NCBI GenBank assembly: GCA_003650125.1
Contig: QNFX01000001.1
Span: forward strand, 1 to 64,000
DNA from: Campylobacterota bacterium
GTDB lineage: Bacteria; Bdellovibrionota; Bacteriovoracia; Bacteriovoracales; Bacteriovoracaceae
DNA: 64,000 bases
Direction of reading: 5' to 3'
In this document: positions 44,079 to 52,985 of the stretch, piece by piece
How the letters are laid out: each line of letters starts with the position of its first letter
Position numbering within the stretch: the stretch's first letter is position 1
Notes under the pieces: generated by a model
What the model was told of the DNA's origin: nothing
What the model saw: the letters and a program-made list of their open reading frames with translations, nothing else
Databases searched by the model: none
Program-made: the position numbers and the translations under genes

Positions 44079-45485
44079 TTAATTATTTCCCCTGGAAACA
44101 AGATAGTTTTCCAAATCGCCATAAATAATGGACTGCGACACAAGGATTTGTTCTAACTGTAAAAGAAATTGGGCCAAACGCATTTCATTTAAAATCAACT
44201 GTTCTTCTGCAATAACCACAGTATCCAGAGGTGCTCTTCCTTTTAAGTACAGTCTATTTTGCTCTTCCAACGTTTTAGCAGAGATTCTTCTTCTCTTTGT
44301 TGCACTCTCAATATTTTTTCTAACCATTTCAACTCGATCTTTTAAACCACTCTCCATGTTATCAAGCTCAGAGCGCAAGTTTTTCATCTGATATTGTTGC
44401 CTATTAAGAGCAATTCTCTTGGACGCTTGATCCACCTTGTTTTGCTCATATCCCAGAGGTATGACCAATGAAATTGACCCTGCTAATTTCCCCCCTTGAC
44501 CAAGGTTTCCCTCGCCTAGGGTATCTGTTACTTCAAATCCAGAACCTTCAGTTTTATAACTAAGCCTAATATTAATATCGGGAAGAAAGGACCTTTTTAT
44601 TTTTTTAAGGTTTTCTTTAATAAACTTAATTTCTTTTTTCTTCTCCGAAACTTTAAAATTGCTTTCTAAGTCACCTTTTACTTCTCCAGGGAGTACTACT
44701 TTTCTCAAAGAAAAATAAGGAACTTCAGATTCTTGAATCTTTCGATGAACTCCTGCAGAAACCTCTTGTAGATTTTCATTTAAAGAAAAGCGTGCACTTT
44801 TAATATCTTCTTCCTTGGCCATAACCGCAATTTCTGCACGGTAGGCATCAACCTTTTCTAAAATTCCCGCCTCAACTCTTTTAACAATATTGTCTTTTCT
44901 TTTAACCGCCCGCTTCTTGGCCTCTGTCTGTAAATTGACCATAGTTCTATGAAATTTAGCACTGATAAATGTCATGTAGAATTTCTGTAATAATGCCTGA
45001 TTAGCACCTTTTACAATGACTTCAGTTTTTTCCTTATTGATATTGGCCATGGCAAGCTCTAACTTAAAAGACTTCCCTAAGAAGTCTCGTCCCATGTTTT
45101 GAGAGTAGCTTATATCTTGGGTGAACATATTAATTTGTTTTAATGCATTAAAACGGTTGTTAAAACTGAATTCACCACCCCAGTTAAAAGTTTTATTTAA
45201 GGAAAGATTATAGTTATTAAAGTCTCCTGCTTCAAAATCTGATGCTTCCCTATTGGCCGATCTAGAGGGAGTGGTATTAAATCCGGCAGAAAAGTTTAAA
45301 AAGTAGGTTTTAGAGGCCCAAAGAGCATTGAACTCTTGTGCCGATTCATCAACAGATAATTTATTAGATTTTAATAAATAATTTTTTTCTAAAAATTCGT
45401 TTAGCAGACCTTTTATAGAGGCCTGAGAACTCATAGAGGTTAAGAAAAATATTAAGATCAAGATATGTTTTTTCATATAGCCCAA
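44079..45485 (-). CDS. TolC-like outer-membrane efflux protein
   Basis: 468 aa. Signal peptide (about 1-21). The protein is built from two helical-hairpin halves, with KVDAYRAEIAVMAKEEDIKSARFSL in the first and RGAPLDTVVIAEEQLILNEMRLAQ in the second; strands for the barrel lie in between (LNKTFNWGGEFSFNN). Together with the RND protein it would make a drug or metabolite efflux pump, with an adaptor encoded elsewhere. Confidence 0.88.
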   Translation of the reverse strand: MGYMKKHILILIFFLTSMSSQASIKGLLNEFLEKNYLLKSNKLSVDESAQEFNALWASKTYFLNFSAGFNTTPSRSANREASDFEAGDFNNYNLSLNKTFNWGGEFSFNNRFNALKQINMFTQDISYSQNMGRDFLGKSFKLELAMANINKEKTEVIVKGANQALLQKFYMTFISAKFHRTMVNLQTEAKKRAVKRKDNIVKRVEAGILEKVDAYRAEIAVMAKEEDIKSARFSLNENLQEVSAGVHRKIQESEVPYFSLRKVVLPGEVKGDLESNFKVSEKKKEIKFIKENLKKIKRSFLPDINIRLSYKTEGSGFEVTDTLGEGNLGQGGKLAGSISLVIPLGYEQNKVDQASKRIALNRQQYQMKNLRSELDNMESGLKDRVEMVRKNIESATKRRRISAKTLEEQNRLYLKGRAPLDTVVIAEEQLILNEMRLAQFLLQLEQILVSQSIIYGDLENYLVSRGNN

Positions 45486-45565
45486 AAAAAAAGGAAATTA
45501 CGCTATATGTAATAACATCTCATAGGCTTTATTGGAAGAATATTTACATATTTACACACACCTAG

Positions 45566-45585
45566 CGCGAAAAGGTTCTTTCGCG
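45566..45585. promoter_or_regulatory. Inverted repeat between the efflux operon and the 45663 gene
   Basis: CGCGAAA and TTTCGCG are separated by 6 bases (AGGTTC). It is the most GC-rich spot in the gap between two divergent genes, 81 bp upstream of the efflux operon start. No T-run follows, so an operator is more likely than a terminator. Confidence 0.45.
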
Positions 45586-45662
45586 TGAAGTCAAAGGTCT
45601 ACATATTGACCCATGCCTCCTAAACTAATAGAAATATACAATTATTTACTAGGAGAAAAAAA

Positions 45663-46259
45663 ATGAAAAAATTAATTGTAACCTTAATTCTTGTACTTGG
45701 AAGTACAAACCTTTTTGCTGATATCCAATGTGGAAAAGGAAGCTGGGTATTTCCACCAAAATTTGAGGGCAAAATTCTTAAAGTTGAAATCAAGGGAACG
45801 TGTACCCTTACTACAGAGGGTGATTTAGAGAAACTTAAAGAGTTCTATATTGCTAGCATGACTGATGCACCTGAAGTGCGAGAAGTTCACAATGTTAATG
45901 ATAAGGATACTTTTAGTGAAATTCCTGCAACTGAGATAGATTCCACTATTTTTAACTCTACCGATAATGGAGACCTAGAGATTAGATTCCTTACCCACGT
46001 TGGAATAAATCAAGATAGGCTGCTCTTTAACAAAGAGTCTAAGGAGATCCTTAGGGCCACAGGCAACTCTAAGTACTTAAGGAAAATCACTGAGGTCTTA
46101 AATATTAGCAAAACTTCAGAAGGATTTAAGGTAGAAATTACCAGTGGTACGCATTTAAAGATGCCAAAATTCTTTAAGAAGATGGCACTTAAAGAAATCA
46201 AAAAAACCTTTCCTAGCATGTTAAAAGAAATTACTAGCGAAATAGCTGATAACCTATAA
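45663..46259 (+). CDS. Secreted protein of unknown function
   Basis: 198 aa. Signal peptide (1-19, ending LFAD). The mature part has Cys23 and Cys47 close to the N-terminus, likely a disulfide, and then alpha/beta sequence with a Lys-rich C-terminal helix (FFKKMALKEIKKTFPSM). A possible -35 (TTGACC, about 45606) lies upstream. No family is recognised. It ends 4 bases before a strong terminator. Confidence 0.8.
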   Translation: MKKLIVTLILVLGSTNLFADIQCGKGSWVFPPKFEGKILKVEIKGTCTLTTEGDLEKLKEFYIASMTDAPEVREVHNVNDKDTFSEIPATEIDSTIFNSTDNGDLEIRFLTHVGINQDRLLFNKESKEILRATGNSKYLRKITEVLNISKTSEGFKVEITSGTHLKMPKFFKKMALKEIKKTFPSMLKEITSEIADNL

Positions 46260-46263
46260 ATTC

Positions 46264-46288
46264 AGGGCCCTCTCTGAGGGCCTTTTCC
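46264..46288 (+). terminator. Rho-independent terminator of the 45663 gene
   Basis: GGCCCTC and GAGGGCC form a 7-bp GC stem with loop TCT, extended by G-T and A-T pairs, followed by TTTTCCTTT. Confidence 0.85.
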
Positions 46289-46311
46289 TTTAATACCAAA
46301 TACTTAACACA

Positions 46312-46341
46312 CCCTTGACATTAATATTATGGCCCCCATCT
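46312..46341 (+). promoter_or_regulatory. Sigma-32-type heat-shock promoter of the ClpB-like gene
   Basis: CCCTTGAC (46312-46319), 14 bases, CCCCATCT (46334-46341). This matches the RpoH consensus CCCTTGAA-N13/14-CCCCATNT at 14 of 15 defined positions, with spacing of 14. The start of the gene is 31 bases downstream, with GGAGG in the leader. Confidence 0.75.
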
Positions 46342-46372
46342 TTATAATAGAACCAGTTAGGAGGGGGAAAAG

Positions 46373-48745
46373 ATGCATAAATTTGATTCCATAGTCACCG
46401 GATCCATAGATGTGGCCCACACCGAGGCACTCAAGAGACAAAATACTGAACTCTATCCAGAACACCTCTTACTAGGGCTGCTTCTAAACCCCAGCAGTTA
46501 CTCCTCACGTGCCCTAAAAAAGTATAAAGAAGATATTGAAAAGGAACTCGCCAAATATCCAGTTTCCGGTTCTTCTGTTTCTATTGAACAGTTAAAACCT
46601 TCTCCTATGTTTTCTCAATGGATCACTCAGGCCAGCTCCACGGTCATTCAGCAAAACAGACAAGAAATTGCAGAGCGGGACCTTTTAAAGCTTTTACCCC
46701 AAATACTTCCTAACCTTAAAATAGATTATTCAGACCTCTCTGAGGAGGCCGATGGAGAGAGTGAAGTTCCCACCTTTTTAGTTAACTTAAATGAATTGGC
46801 CGAAAGTGGAAAACTAGATCCGGTAATTGGCAGAACAAAAGAAATTAGAGCAGTGATGGAAATCCTCGGAAGAAGAGGAAAAAATAATCCCGTTTTAGTA
46901 GGTCCTGCTGGAGTTGGAAAGACCGCGATTGTAGAGGGACTTGCTGGACAAATCGTGGCCGGAAAGGTTCCTGATCTTTTAAAGGGGCGAACCGTCTATT
47001 CCCTTAATATGGGATCTTTAATGGCCGGAACCAAATATCGAGGTGAATTTGAAGAACGCATTCAAAAACTTTTAAAATTTATTAAAGATGCCGGTGGAGA
47101 GATGATTCTCTTTATCGATGAAATGCACCTGCTGGTAGGTGCTGGAAAAACTGAAGGCTCTATGGATGCCGCGAATCTTTTAAAGCCGGCACTCGCTAGG
47201 GGAGAGCTTCATTGTATAGGGGCCACAACCTTTGATGAATATCAAAAATATATTCTCTCTGATTCGGCCTTAGAGCGAAGATTTAGAGAAGTCCCAGTGC
47301 TTGAGCCCTCAAAAGAGGACTCTATTGAAATATTAATGGGACTAAAAGATAAGCTAGAGGGGCACCATGGAATAAAAATTTCTGATGATGCTATCTATAA
47401 TGCCGTTATGTTATCTACCCAATATATAACTAATAAAAATTTACCAGACAAGGCCATTGACCTTCTAGATGAGGCCGCTAGTGCACTTAAGCTTTCCGCT
47501 GAAGCGATGCCAGCGTCTTTAGTTGAGCTTCAATCTGAAATTAGGTCAAAAAAGGTTCTCTCAAATGTAGAAAAAAACAATATTGAACTTGAAAGCGAAA
47601 TTAAAGAACTGCAGAAAAAGTTTGATGATGAAAAGAGAGTCTGGGAGAAGGAAGTACTGTCTTTAAAAAAAGTCAGTGAAATAAAAAATAAATTAGACAA
47701 ATTAAAGTTTGATCTTGAAACAGCACTGCGGGAACAAGATTTTGAGCAGGCATCCCAATTAAAATATTCTGATATTCCTGCAGCGGAGGAAGAGCTAGAG
47801 GGAATTGGCCATGACTGGATTCTATCTGCTAAGCATATTGCTTTAGTCATATCCAGACAAACCGGTATTCCGGTAGAAAAAATTCTAAAATCCAAGCAAG
47901 AAAATATTTTAGAAATTGAAAACTATCTTAAAGATAGAGTCTTTGGACAAGAAGGGCCGTTGACAGAAATAAGTGAAACCCTAATTAGTTCTCATGCGGG
48001 GCTGTCTGATCAAACCAGACCTCTAGGATCGTTTCTCCTTTTAGGCCCATCAGGGGTTGGTAAAACAGAAACTGCCAAAGCTATTTGTAATTTTCTCTTT
48101 AACAGTGAAAAAAACATGATCCGTTTGGACATGAGTGAATATTCGGAAAAACATTCTGTGGCAAAACTAATTGGCGCTCCTGCTGGTTATATTGGATATG
48201 ATGAAGGTGGAGTGCTAACTGAGGCGGTAAGAAGAAGGCCATACTCAGTAATTTTATTTGATGAAATTGAAAAGGCCCACAGGGATTTTGCCGATATCCT
48301 ATTACAAATTCTTGATGATGGACGACTAACCGATAATAAAGGCAGGACCATAAATTTTAAAAACACCATTATTCTTTTAACTTCTAATAGTAAAAACATC
48401 GAAATGGATTTCAAACCTGAGGTTTTAGGCCGTCTCGATGGAATCTTAGAATACAATTCTCTTGATTCAAGAGTGATGAAAAAATTAGTGACCAAGCAAA
48501 TCAAGCTTTTAAATAAAAGGTTAAAAGATAAAAATGTAACCGTACACCTAGACCCTGAAGTTAAGACTGAAATCATGAATGCAGGTTATGATCCTAAATA
48601 CGGTGCCAGGCCTTTAGCTTCAATTTTTAACAAAATTATTATCAGGCCTCTTTCTAAAAGACTTCTAAAAGATGGCATGAGTGAAGGTATTATTAGAGTT
48701 AAAAAATTGGATGAGGGGATTGAATTTATCAGTGAGAAAGTCTAA
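46373..48745 (+). CDS. ClpB-like disaggregase (AAA+ Hsp100)
   Basis: 790 aa. N-domain (1-120), D1 with Walker A GPAGVGKT (177-184), Walker B LFIDEMH and arginine finger ALERRF, a middle coiled coil of about 100 residues (370-475), and D2 with Walker A GPSGVGKT (near 558-565) and [10 protein letters not shown]. No IGF/IGL tripeptide that binds ClpP is seen in D2, and the segment where it would sit is short ([19 protein letters not shown]). So it is more a disaggregase than a protease partner. The middle region is shorter than the 125 or so residues of ClpB, and the whole protein shorter than ClpB (about 860). Could also be a ClpC/ClpA relative; ClpB-like role is supported by the heat-shock promoter. 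Confidence 0.88.
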   Translation: MHKFDSIVTGSIDVAHTEALKRQNTELYPEHLLLGLLLNPSSYSSRALKKYKEDIEKELAKYPVSGSSVSIEQLKPSPMFSQWITQASSTVIQQNRQEIAERDLLKLLPQILPNLKIDYSDLSEEADGESEVPTFLVNLNELAESGKLDPVIGRTKEIRAVMEILGRRGKNNPVLVGPAGVGKTAIVEGLAGQIVAGKVPDLLKGRTVYSLNMGSLMAGTKYRGEFEERIQKLLKFIKDAGGEMILFIDEMHLLVGAGKTEGSMDAANLLKPALARGELHCIGATTFDEYQKYILSDSALERRFREVPVLEPSKEDSIEILMGLKDKLEGHHGIKISDDAIYNAVMLSTQYITNKNLPDKAIDLLDEAASALKLSAEAMPASLVELQSEIRSKKVLSNVEKNNIELESEIKELQKKFDDEKRVWEKEVLSLKKVSEIKNKLDKLKFDLETALREQDFEQASQLKYSDIPAAEEELEGIGHDWILSAKHIALVISRQTGIPVEKILKSKQENILEIENYLKDRVFGQEGPLTEISETLISSHAGLSDQTRPLGSFLLLGPSGVGKTETAKAICNFLFNSEKNMIRLDMSEYSEKHSVAKLIGAPAGYIGYDEGGVLTEAVRRRPYSVILFDEIEKAHRDFADILLQILDDGRLTDNKGRTINFKNTIILLTSNSKNIEMDFKPEVLGRLDGILEYNSLDSRVMKKLVTKQIKLLNKRLKDKNVTVHLDPEVKTEIMNAGYDPKYGARPLASIFNKIIIRPLSKRLLKDGMSEGIIRVKKLDEGIEFISEKV

Positions 48746-48777
48746 AAAAGAGGGCCCTTTATAGGGCCCTTATAAAA
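48745..48777. terminator. Bidirectional terminator between the ClpB-like gene and the 48783 gene
   Basis: GGGCCC (48753-48758) and GGGCCC (48764-48769) pair, with AAGA/TCTT-like flanks. A-run before and a T-rich stretch after allow use on both strands, fitting the convergent genes. Confidence 0.75.
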
Positions 48778-48782
48778 TAAAA

Positions 48783-49481
48783 CTAGTATTGAGCGTCATA
48801 TCCAAAATCGTACCAAGTTAAAAGCTTACCGCATTCAACTTTTCCTTTTTCTTCTTTTTTCTCCATATTAGAAGATTCTAGAGCACTGATTACATCACTT
48901 GAACTTGTGAACTTATATGACCAATCAGGGTTAATAATAGTTCTAAGTTGGTCATTTCTCTTAACAACATTTCTTCTAAGAACTACAAAAGTATGTTGCA
49001 TATATTTCATGTCTGCTTTGGCCACATAAAGATTTAAGGCACCATCCATATCTTCAAAGGTGTTGTTGTTTTCTTCACCATTATAAGATCGATTATCAAA
49101 AACGACTCTTCGAGAAAGAGTTTTATATTTCAAAGTATCACCATAATACCCTCGATATGGAGCATACTCATCCTTTAAATAGACCATTCCCATCTCACCT
49201 TCCATTTGTCCCATCATCTCAGTTGGGTGGATAACCATTTTATTATAGTGGTGATCTAAATAAACTTTTAAATTCTTTCTCTGCGCTCTTTTGAAGTTTC
49301 TGGCGGCCTTATGGAGTGATTTCATCTGATTATAAACACATCCATCATCTTTTTCGACGTTCATATCAATTTGAACACCTGTTATTCTAGTTAGTTTCTG
49401 TGCCATTCTAGCGGTATCAATTCTTTCTGCAAATGCGTTTGCCGTTAACAGAAAAGTTAAAATAAAAATCAGTTTTTTCAT
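48783..49481 (-). CDS. Secreted protein of unknown function
   Basis: 232 aa. Signal peptide (1-18, ending NAFAE). The mature part starts with a helix (RIDTARMAQKLTRI), then DDGCVYN, and a His/Tyr-rich segment (YLDHHYNKMVIHPTEMM near 74-90). Two cysteines. The His-rich part could bind a metal, but no family motif is known to me. AAAGGAGC precedes the ATG. Monocistronic. Confidence 0.8.
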   Translation of the reverse strand: MKKLIFILTFLLTANAFAERIDTARMAQKLTRITGVQIDMNVEKDDGCVYNQMKSLHKAARNFKRAQRKNLKVYLDHHYNKMVIHPTEMMGQMEGEMGMVYLKDEYAPYRGYYGDTLKYKTLSRRVVFDNRSYNGEENNNTFEDMDGALNLYVAKADMKYMQHTFVVLRRNVVKRNDQLRTIINPDWSYKFTSSSDVISALESSNMEKKEEKGKVECGKLLTWYDFGYDAQY

Positions 49482-49598
49482 TAATAAGCTCCTTTAATAT
49501 TAAGATTGAAAAACCCTAGATAGATAATCTTTTGGCGTCAAGATCAAAGGGGAAAGTTACACGATATATATTTTGAAACCAACGCGATGCGTCTAGAG

Positions 49599-50264
49599 CT
49601 AGCACTGATGTGGCGCAAAAAGATATCTTCCAACTCTCACAAAGTCACTTCCAATCTCCACTGCGATTTCAAAGTCTTTACTCATCCCCATAGATAGTTT
49701 TAAAGGACCTATATTTAAATCTTGTTCTAATTTTTGTTTTATTTCCAACAAAGTTGAAAAAGAATCTATAGCATCTTGTTTAAAATCATTCCCTCTAATT
49801 TTCCCAATAGTCATAAGCCCTATCAAGTTCATGTTAGGAAGGTCTTGGATTATTTTTTCTGCTGCCACTTTTAAATCATCATAGTTTATAAAACCATGTT
49901 TTTCCTCTTCGCCTGAAGTATTAAATTCTAAAAAAAGACCAAGAGAGTCTCCGATAAATTCACCTTTTTGTTTTATAAACTCATCAATAAGTTTTAATGA
50001 ATCAATGCTATGGATATATTTTAGATGCTTGACCTTTAAAAGTTTTTTCACCTTGTTTCTCTGTAGAGGGCCGATGAAATGCCAATTGATGGGAAGATCT
50101 TTTAACTCCCCCTCTTTTCTTATTATCTCTTGAACTCTATTTTCACCAAAATCTCTTTGACCTTCTTCATAAAGTTCCATTAACTGTGCAACAGTTGCAT
50201 TTTTAGTGACTGCCACTAGTTCGGCCTGTTTTAATTTACCTTTTATATTGGCCAGATTGGTCAT
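49599..50264 (-). CDS. YggS-family PLP-binding protein
   Basis: 221 aa. PLP-binding Lys in LVAVTKNAT near 21, the GQRDFGENRVQEI motif, WHFIGPLQRNK, and C-terminal LSMGMSKDFEIAVEIGSDFVRVGRYLF. Family proteins keep free pyridoxal phosphate at the right level. Immediately follows the 50265 gene (no gap). Confidence 0.94.
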   Translation of the reverse strand: MTNLANIKGKLKQAELVAVTKNATVAQLMELYEEGQRDFGENRVQEIIRKEGELKDLPINWHFIGPLQRNKVKKLLKVKHLKYIHSIDSLKLIDEFIKQKGEFIGDSLGLFLEFNTSGEEEKHGFINYDDLKVAAEKIIQDLPNMNLIGLMTIGKIRGNDFKQDAIDSFSTLLEIKQKLEQDLNIGPLKLSMGMSKDFEIAVEIGSDFVRVGRYLFAPHQC

Positions 50265-50591
50265 TTATTTTTTCTTAGTTTTTTTCTTGGTCTTTTTCTT
50301 GGGGACAAGAGTAAAGGTGGCGTTGACTTCAATATTATTTTTTTTAAGAACTTCTTCTACAATACTACTAGGATTAATTTTAGAAAGTTGATTTTTAATT
50401 TCTTCAGCAACAATATCATTTAATTTTATCTTGGTTGTTTTGGCCTGCTGGATTAATCCATTGAGCATTTCTTTAGGGATCGGTGCATCCTGCAAAACTT
50501 TTTTAACTGCTTCTTCAGTCATAAAAGCTGCGCCAATTCCCACGGAGATGGTTTTTCTGATTAATTCATTTAAAGTGTCTTTATCTTTCAT
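50265..50591 (-). CDS. Phasin-like small protein with Lys-rich tail
   Basis: 108 aa. Helical, with the layout of the phasin/polyhydroxyalkanoate-granule-like family found next to UbiJ or in deltaproteobacteria (LIRKTISVGIGAAFMTEEAVKKVL). The C-terminal part ends in repeats of KKKT, a histone-like basic tail. It might bind DNA, RNA or an acidic surface. Head-to-tail with the YggS-like gene. Confidence 0.7.
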   Translation of the reverse strand: MKDKDTLNELIRKTISVGIGAAFMTEEAVKKVLQDAPIPKEMLNGLIQQAKTTKIKLNDIVAEEIKNQLSKINPSSIVEEVLKKNNIEVNATFTLVPKKKTKKKTKKK

Positions 50592-50599
50592 TTTTACCT

Positions 50600-51550
50600 C
50601 TAGTATCTAGGTTTTCGGTCAAAATGATGTTCAGCTTTAATGTGTCTTAAAGTTCCCGATTGAGATCTCATAACGATAGAATGAGTAATTGCCCCCCAGG
50701 GTTTAAAAAGCACGCCATTTAAAAAACTTCCGTTAGTAACACCTGTTGCAGAAAATACAATATCTCCTTCAACGAGGTCTTCTGTATCAAAAACCCTATC
50801 CAAGCTGATCTCATGATCAATTAAAAGTTTTTCCTCTGTGCTATTTTTAGGACGAAAGATTCCTTGAAACCCTCCACCCATACACTTAATTGCAGCAGCG
50901 GCCATTACCCCTTCCGCGGCCCCACCTTCGCCAAACATTATATCAATGCCAGAATCAGGCATGCAGGTTGAAATAGCTCCCGCCACATCACCATCAAAAA
51001 TAAGTTGAATTCTGGCGCCAGTATTTCGAACTTCTTGAATAAGCTTTTCATGTCGGGGACGATTTAAAATAACACAGGTTAGATCTTGTACTCGACACTT
51101 TTTTATATCGGCCAATCTATTTAAATTTTCTTTAGGAGATTCTCTTAGATCAATGACGTCTCTCGCCTCAGGACCTACCCCAATTTTATCCATATAGACT
51201 TCCGGTGGGCTAAAGATTGATCCTTTCTCCGCAATAGCGAGAAGGGATAAGGCATTATATCCACCGGTAGCACAAACTTTCGCCCCCTCTAGTGGGTTGA
51301 GAGCTATTTCTAGTTCTGGGCCCTCACCTTTTCCAATCTCGGTTCCCTCTTCTATGGAACTCCCTTGAAAAATACCTTTTTCACCTATTATCACTTTGGC
51401 CTTACATTCAATCGAGTCAATCATTGCTTTCATGGCCAGAATCGATTCTGCCATGGCCAATTTTTCATCACCACGGCCCATAAGCCTAGCGGAGGCCATA
51501 GCGGCAGCTTCAGTTGCCCTTACAAATTCTATTGCTAAGTTTCTGTCCAT
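50600..51550 (-). CDS. glpX: Fructose-1,6-bisphosphatase class II
   Basis: The start is set at 51550 (MDRNLAIEFVRATEAAAM), matching the usual N-terminus of GlpX; a start at 51568 would overlap the previous gene. About 316 aa. Metal-binding acidic motifs: GRGDE, EGTEIGKGEGPELEIALNPLEG, FDGDVAGAIST and the MFGEGGAAEGV loop. It removes the 1-phosphate of fructose-1,6-bisphosphate in gluconeogenesis, needed by a cell living on amino acids. Confidence 0.94.
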   Translation of the reverse strand: MDRNLAIEFVRATEAAAMASARLMGRGDEKLAMAESILAMKAMIDSIECKAKVIIGEKGIFQGSSIEEGTEIGKGEGPELEIALNPLEGAKVCATGGYNALSLLAIAEKGSIFSPPEVYMDKIGVGPEARDVIDLRESPKENLNRLADIKKCRVQDLTCVILNRPRHEKLIQEVRNTGARIQLIFDGDVAGAISTCMPDSGIDIMFGEGGAAEGVMAAAAIKCMGGGFQGIFRPKNSTEEKLLIDHEISLDRVFDTEDLVEGDIVFSATGVTNGSFLNGVLFKPWGAITHSIVMRSQSGTLRHIKAEHHFDRKPRY

Positions 51551-51560
51551 AATTCCCGGG

Positions 51561-52277
51561 TCAATCACCCAATTTAAGTTTGAGAAAATCTATAACATGG
51601 CGGGGTAAAAAGTCATCAGGTAATTTCCTCACTAAAGAGCTAACCGCCTGTAATTTGTTGCTGTCTATTTGATCATCCATGCCAAAGACAAATTCATCCT
51701 GTTCAAAAAGCGGAGTTTCTAAATTTCTTTTAGTTAGGACCTCTCCAGTCCTTATCCCTGCGCCATCGATCCATTCGACAAAGGTTTTAAAAAGAATAAT
51801 TTGGAACTCTTCCCACTCTCCATCTAGATGTCCCCACATAAAGAGATCAACAGGGCCATCAGCATGCAGCCAGTATTTGAGATTTCCAGGGAGATCCACC
51901 CCTAAGTCATTCTCATGCAAAGGTTGGAGAAGCTTTATAATATTATCGTTCGATAAAAAGTCTAAAATATCTGCTTTTAAAATCTCTTCAAACCTTATTC
52001 CCAAACGGGCCTTTTTCACCCATTGAACAACTCCTTTAATCTGCAAGTCTCTTCCTTTCCAATGAAGATGGCCTTGAATATTATCTCCCTTAGAAAAATG
52101 GGGTTCCCCATCCTTTAAGAGAAGTTGCATTCCAGAGTGACCAATTTCTTTAACTTCATAGGCCATTTTTAAGGCCTCATCCATGTCCTTAAACGTTAAA
52201 AAACAAAAGGGGAAATGGGGTAGCTTTCGTCTTTCAAATTCGGGCCCATGATTTTTAAGAATTTTTAATGTGGTCAT
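51561..52277 (-). CDS. PilZ-like domain protein
   Basis: 238 aa. About residues 40-105 have PilZ-like beta-strand order (HSGMQLLLKDGEPHFSKGDNIQG then IKGVVQWVKKARLGIRFEEI). The RxxxR motif for cyclic-di-GMP is not clear in the N-terminal part, so binding is doubtful. The C-terminal half is unrecognised. Divergent from pgsA with a palindrome in the gap; the start of glpX is 10 bases behind its stop. Confidence 0.6.
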   Translation of the reverse strand: MTTLKILKNHGPEFERRKLPHFPFCFLTFKDMDEALKMAYEVKEIGHSGMQLLLKDGEPHFSKGDNIQGHLHWKGRDLQIKGVVQWVKKARLGIRFEEILKADILDFLSNDNIIKLLQPLHENDLGVDLPGNLKYWLHADGPVDLFMWGHLDGEWEEFQIILFKTFVEWIDGAGIRTGEVLTKRNLETPLFEQDEFVFGMDDQIDSNKLQAVSSLVRKLPDDFLPRHVIDFLKLKLGD

Positions 52278-52282
52278 GTATA

Positions 52283-52296
52283 ATAGGATATCCTAT
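52283..52296. promoter_or_regulatory. Perfect 14-bp palindrome between divergent genes
   Basis: ATAGGATATCCTAT lies 6 bases upstream of the PilZ-like gene start and 78 bases upstream of pgsA. A dimeric regulator could bind here and control the leftward gene. Confidence 0.4.
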
Positions 52297-52373
52297 CTAT
52301 AATTATTTTAGGAGCGAAATCCCATCTTTTTGACTTGCTGGACAAGACTTCTTGGTTTTGATAAAAATTTCTA

Positions 52374-52985
52374 ATGAAAATCGCTGATGAATGGGACATC
52401 GATAATTTGCCCAACAGATTGACCATGTTTAGGATTGCACTAATTCCGGTAATCATTGTCTCTCTATTTCTTCAATCCACTAATTGGCTGGTTTCCCACC
52501 ACCTTCTTTTGGCCCATATTGCCGGCTGGACCTTTGTCCTGGCCTCCATCACTGATTTTCTTGATGGTTATATCGCCAGAAAGCGCAAGATTGTAACAGT
52601 GTTTGGTTCTTTCCTAGATCCCATAGCTGACAAATGTCTCATCGTGTCATCTTTAATTATATTGCTCGCTTTAAACAGAATCCCGGTTCTTATCGTTATC
52701 ATCCTCGTTATTCGAGAGATCTATATTATGGCCTTGCGCCTTTTATCCTTAGAGCGTGGTTTTAATATTAAAGTAGGACAACTTGGTAAATGGAAAACTG
52801 CGCTGCAGATGATTGGGATTCCCATGCTGATGGTGAACTCCCCCCTTCTCGGTATTCCTCTTCCATTAATCGGAATTATTATGATTTACGCCACTACTGT
52901 TTTATCCCTGTACTCTGCCACTGAATATTCCATTGAGACGGTTAAAAAATTAAAAATGGCGAGAAAAACTAAAGAGGCCCTTTAA
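52374..52985 (+). CDS. pgsA: CDP-alcohol phosphatidyltransferase (PgsA-type)
   Basis: 203 aa. Membrane enzyme with the family signature DGYIARKRKIVTVFGSFLDP-IADK (D-G-x2-A-R-x8-G-x3-D-x3-D) at about 64-87, between the first two of five or so helices. It makes phosphatidylglycerol phosphate from CDP-diacylglycerol and glycerol-3-phosphate. Related enzymes use other alcohols, so the exact product is by length and similarity to PgsA. Stop and serB start share one base (TAATG). Confidence 0.88.
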   Translation: MKIADEWDIDNLPNRLTMFRIALIPVIIVSLFLQSTNWLVSHHLLLAHIAGWTFVLASITDFLDGYIARKRKIVTVFGSFLDPIADKCLIVSSLIILLALNRIPVLIVIILVIREIYIMALRLLSLERGFNIKVGQLGKWKTALQMIGIPMLMVNSPLLGIPLPLIGIIMIYATTVLSLYSATEYSIETVKKLKMARKTKEAL

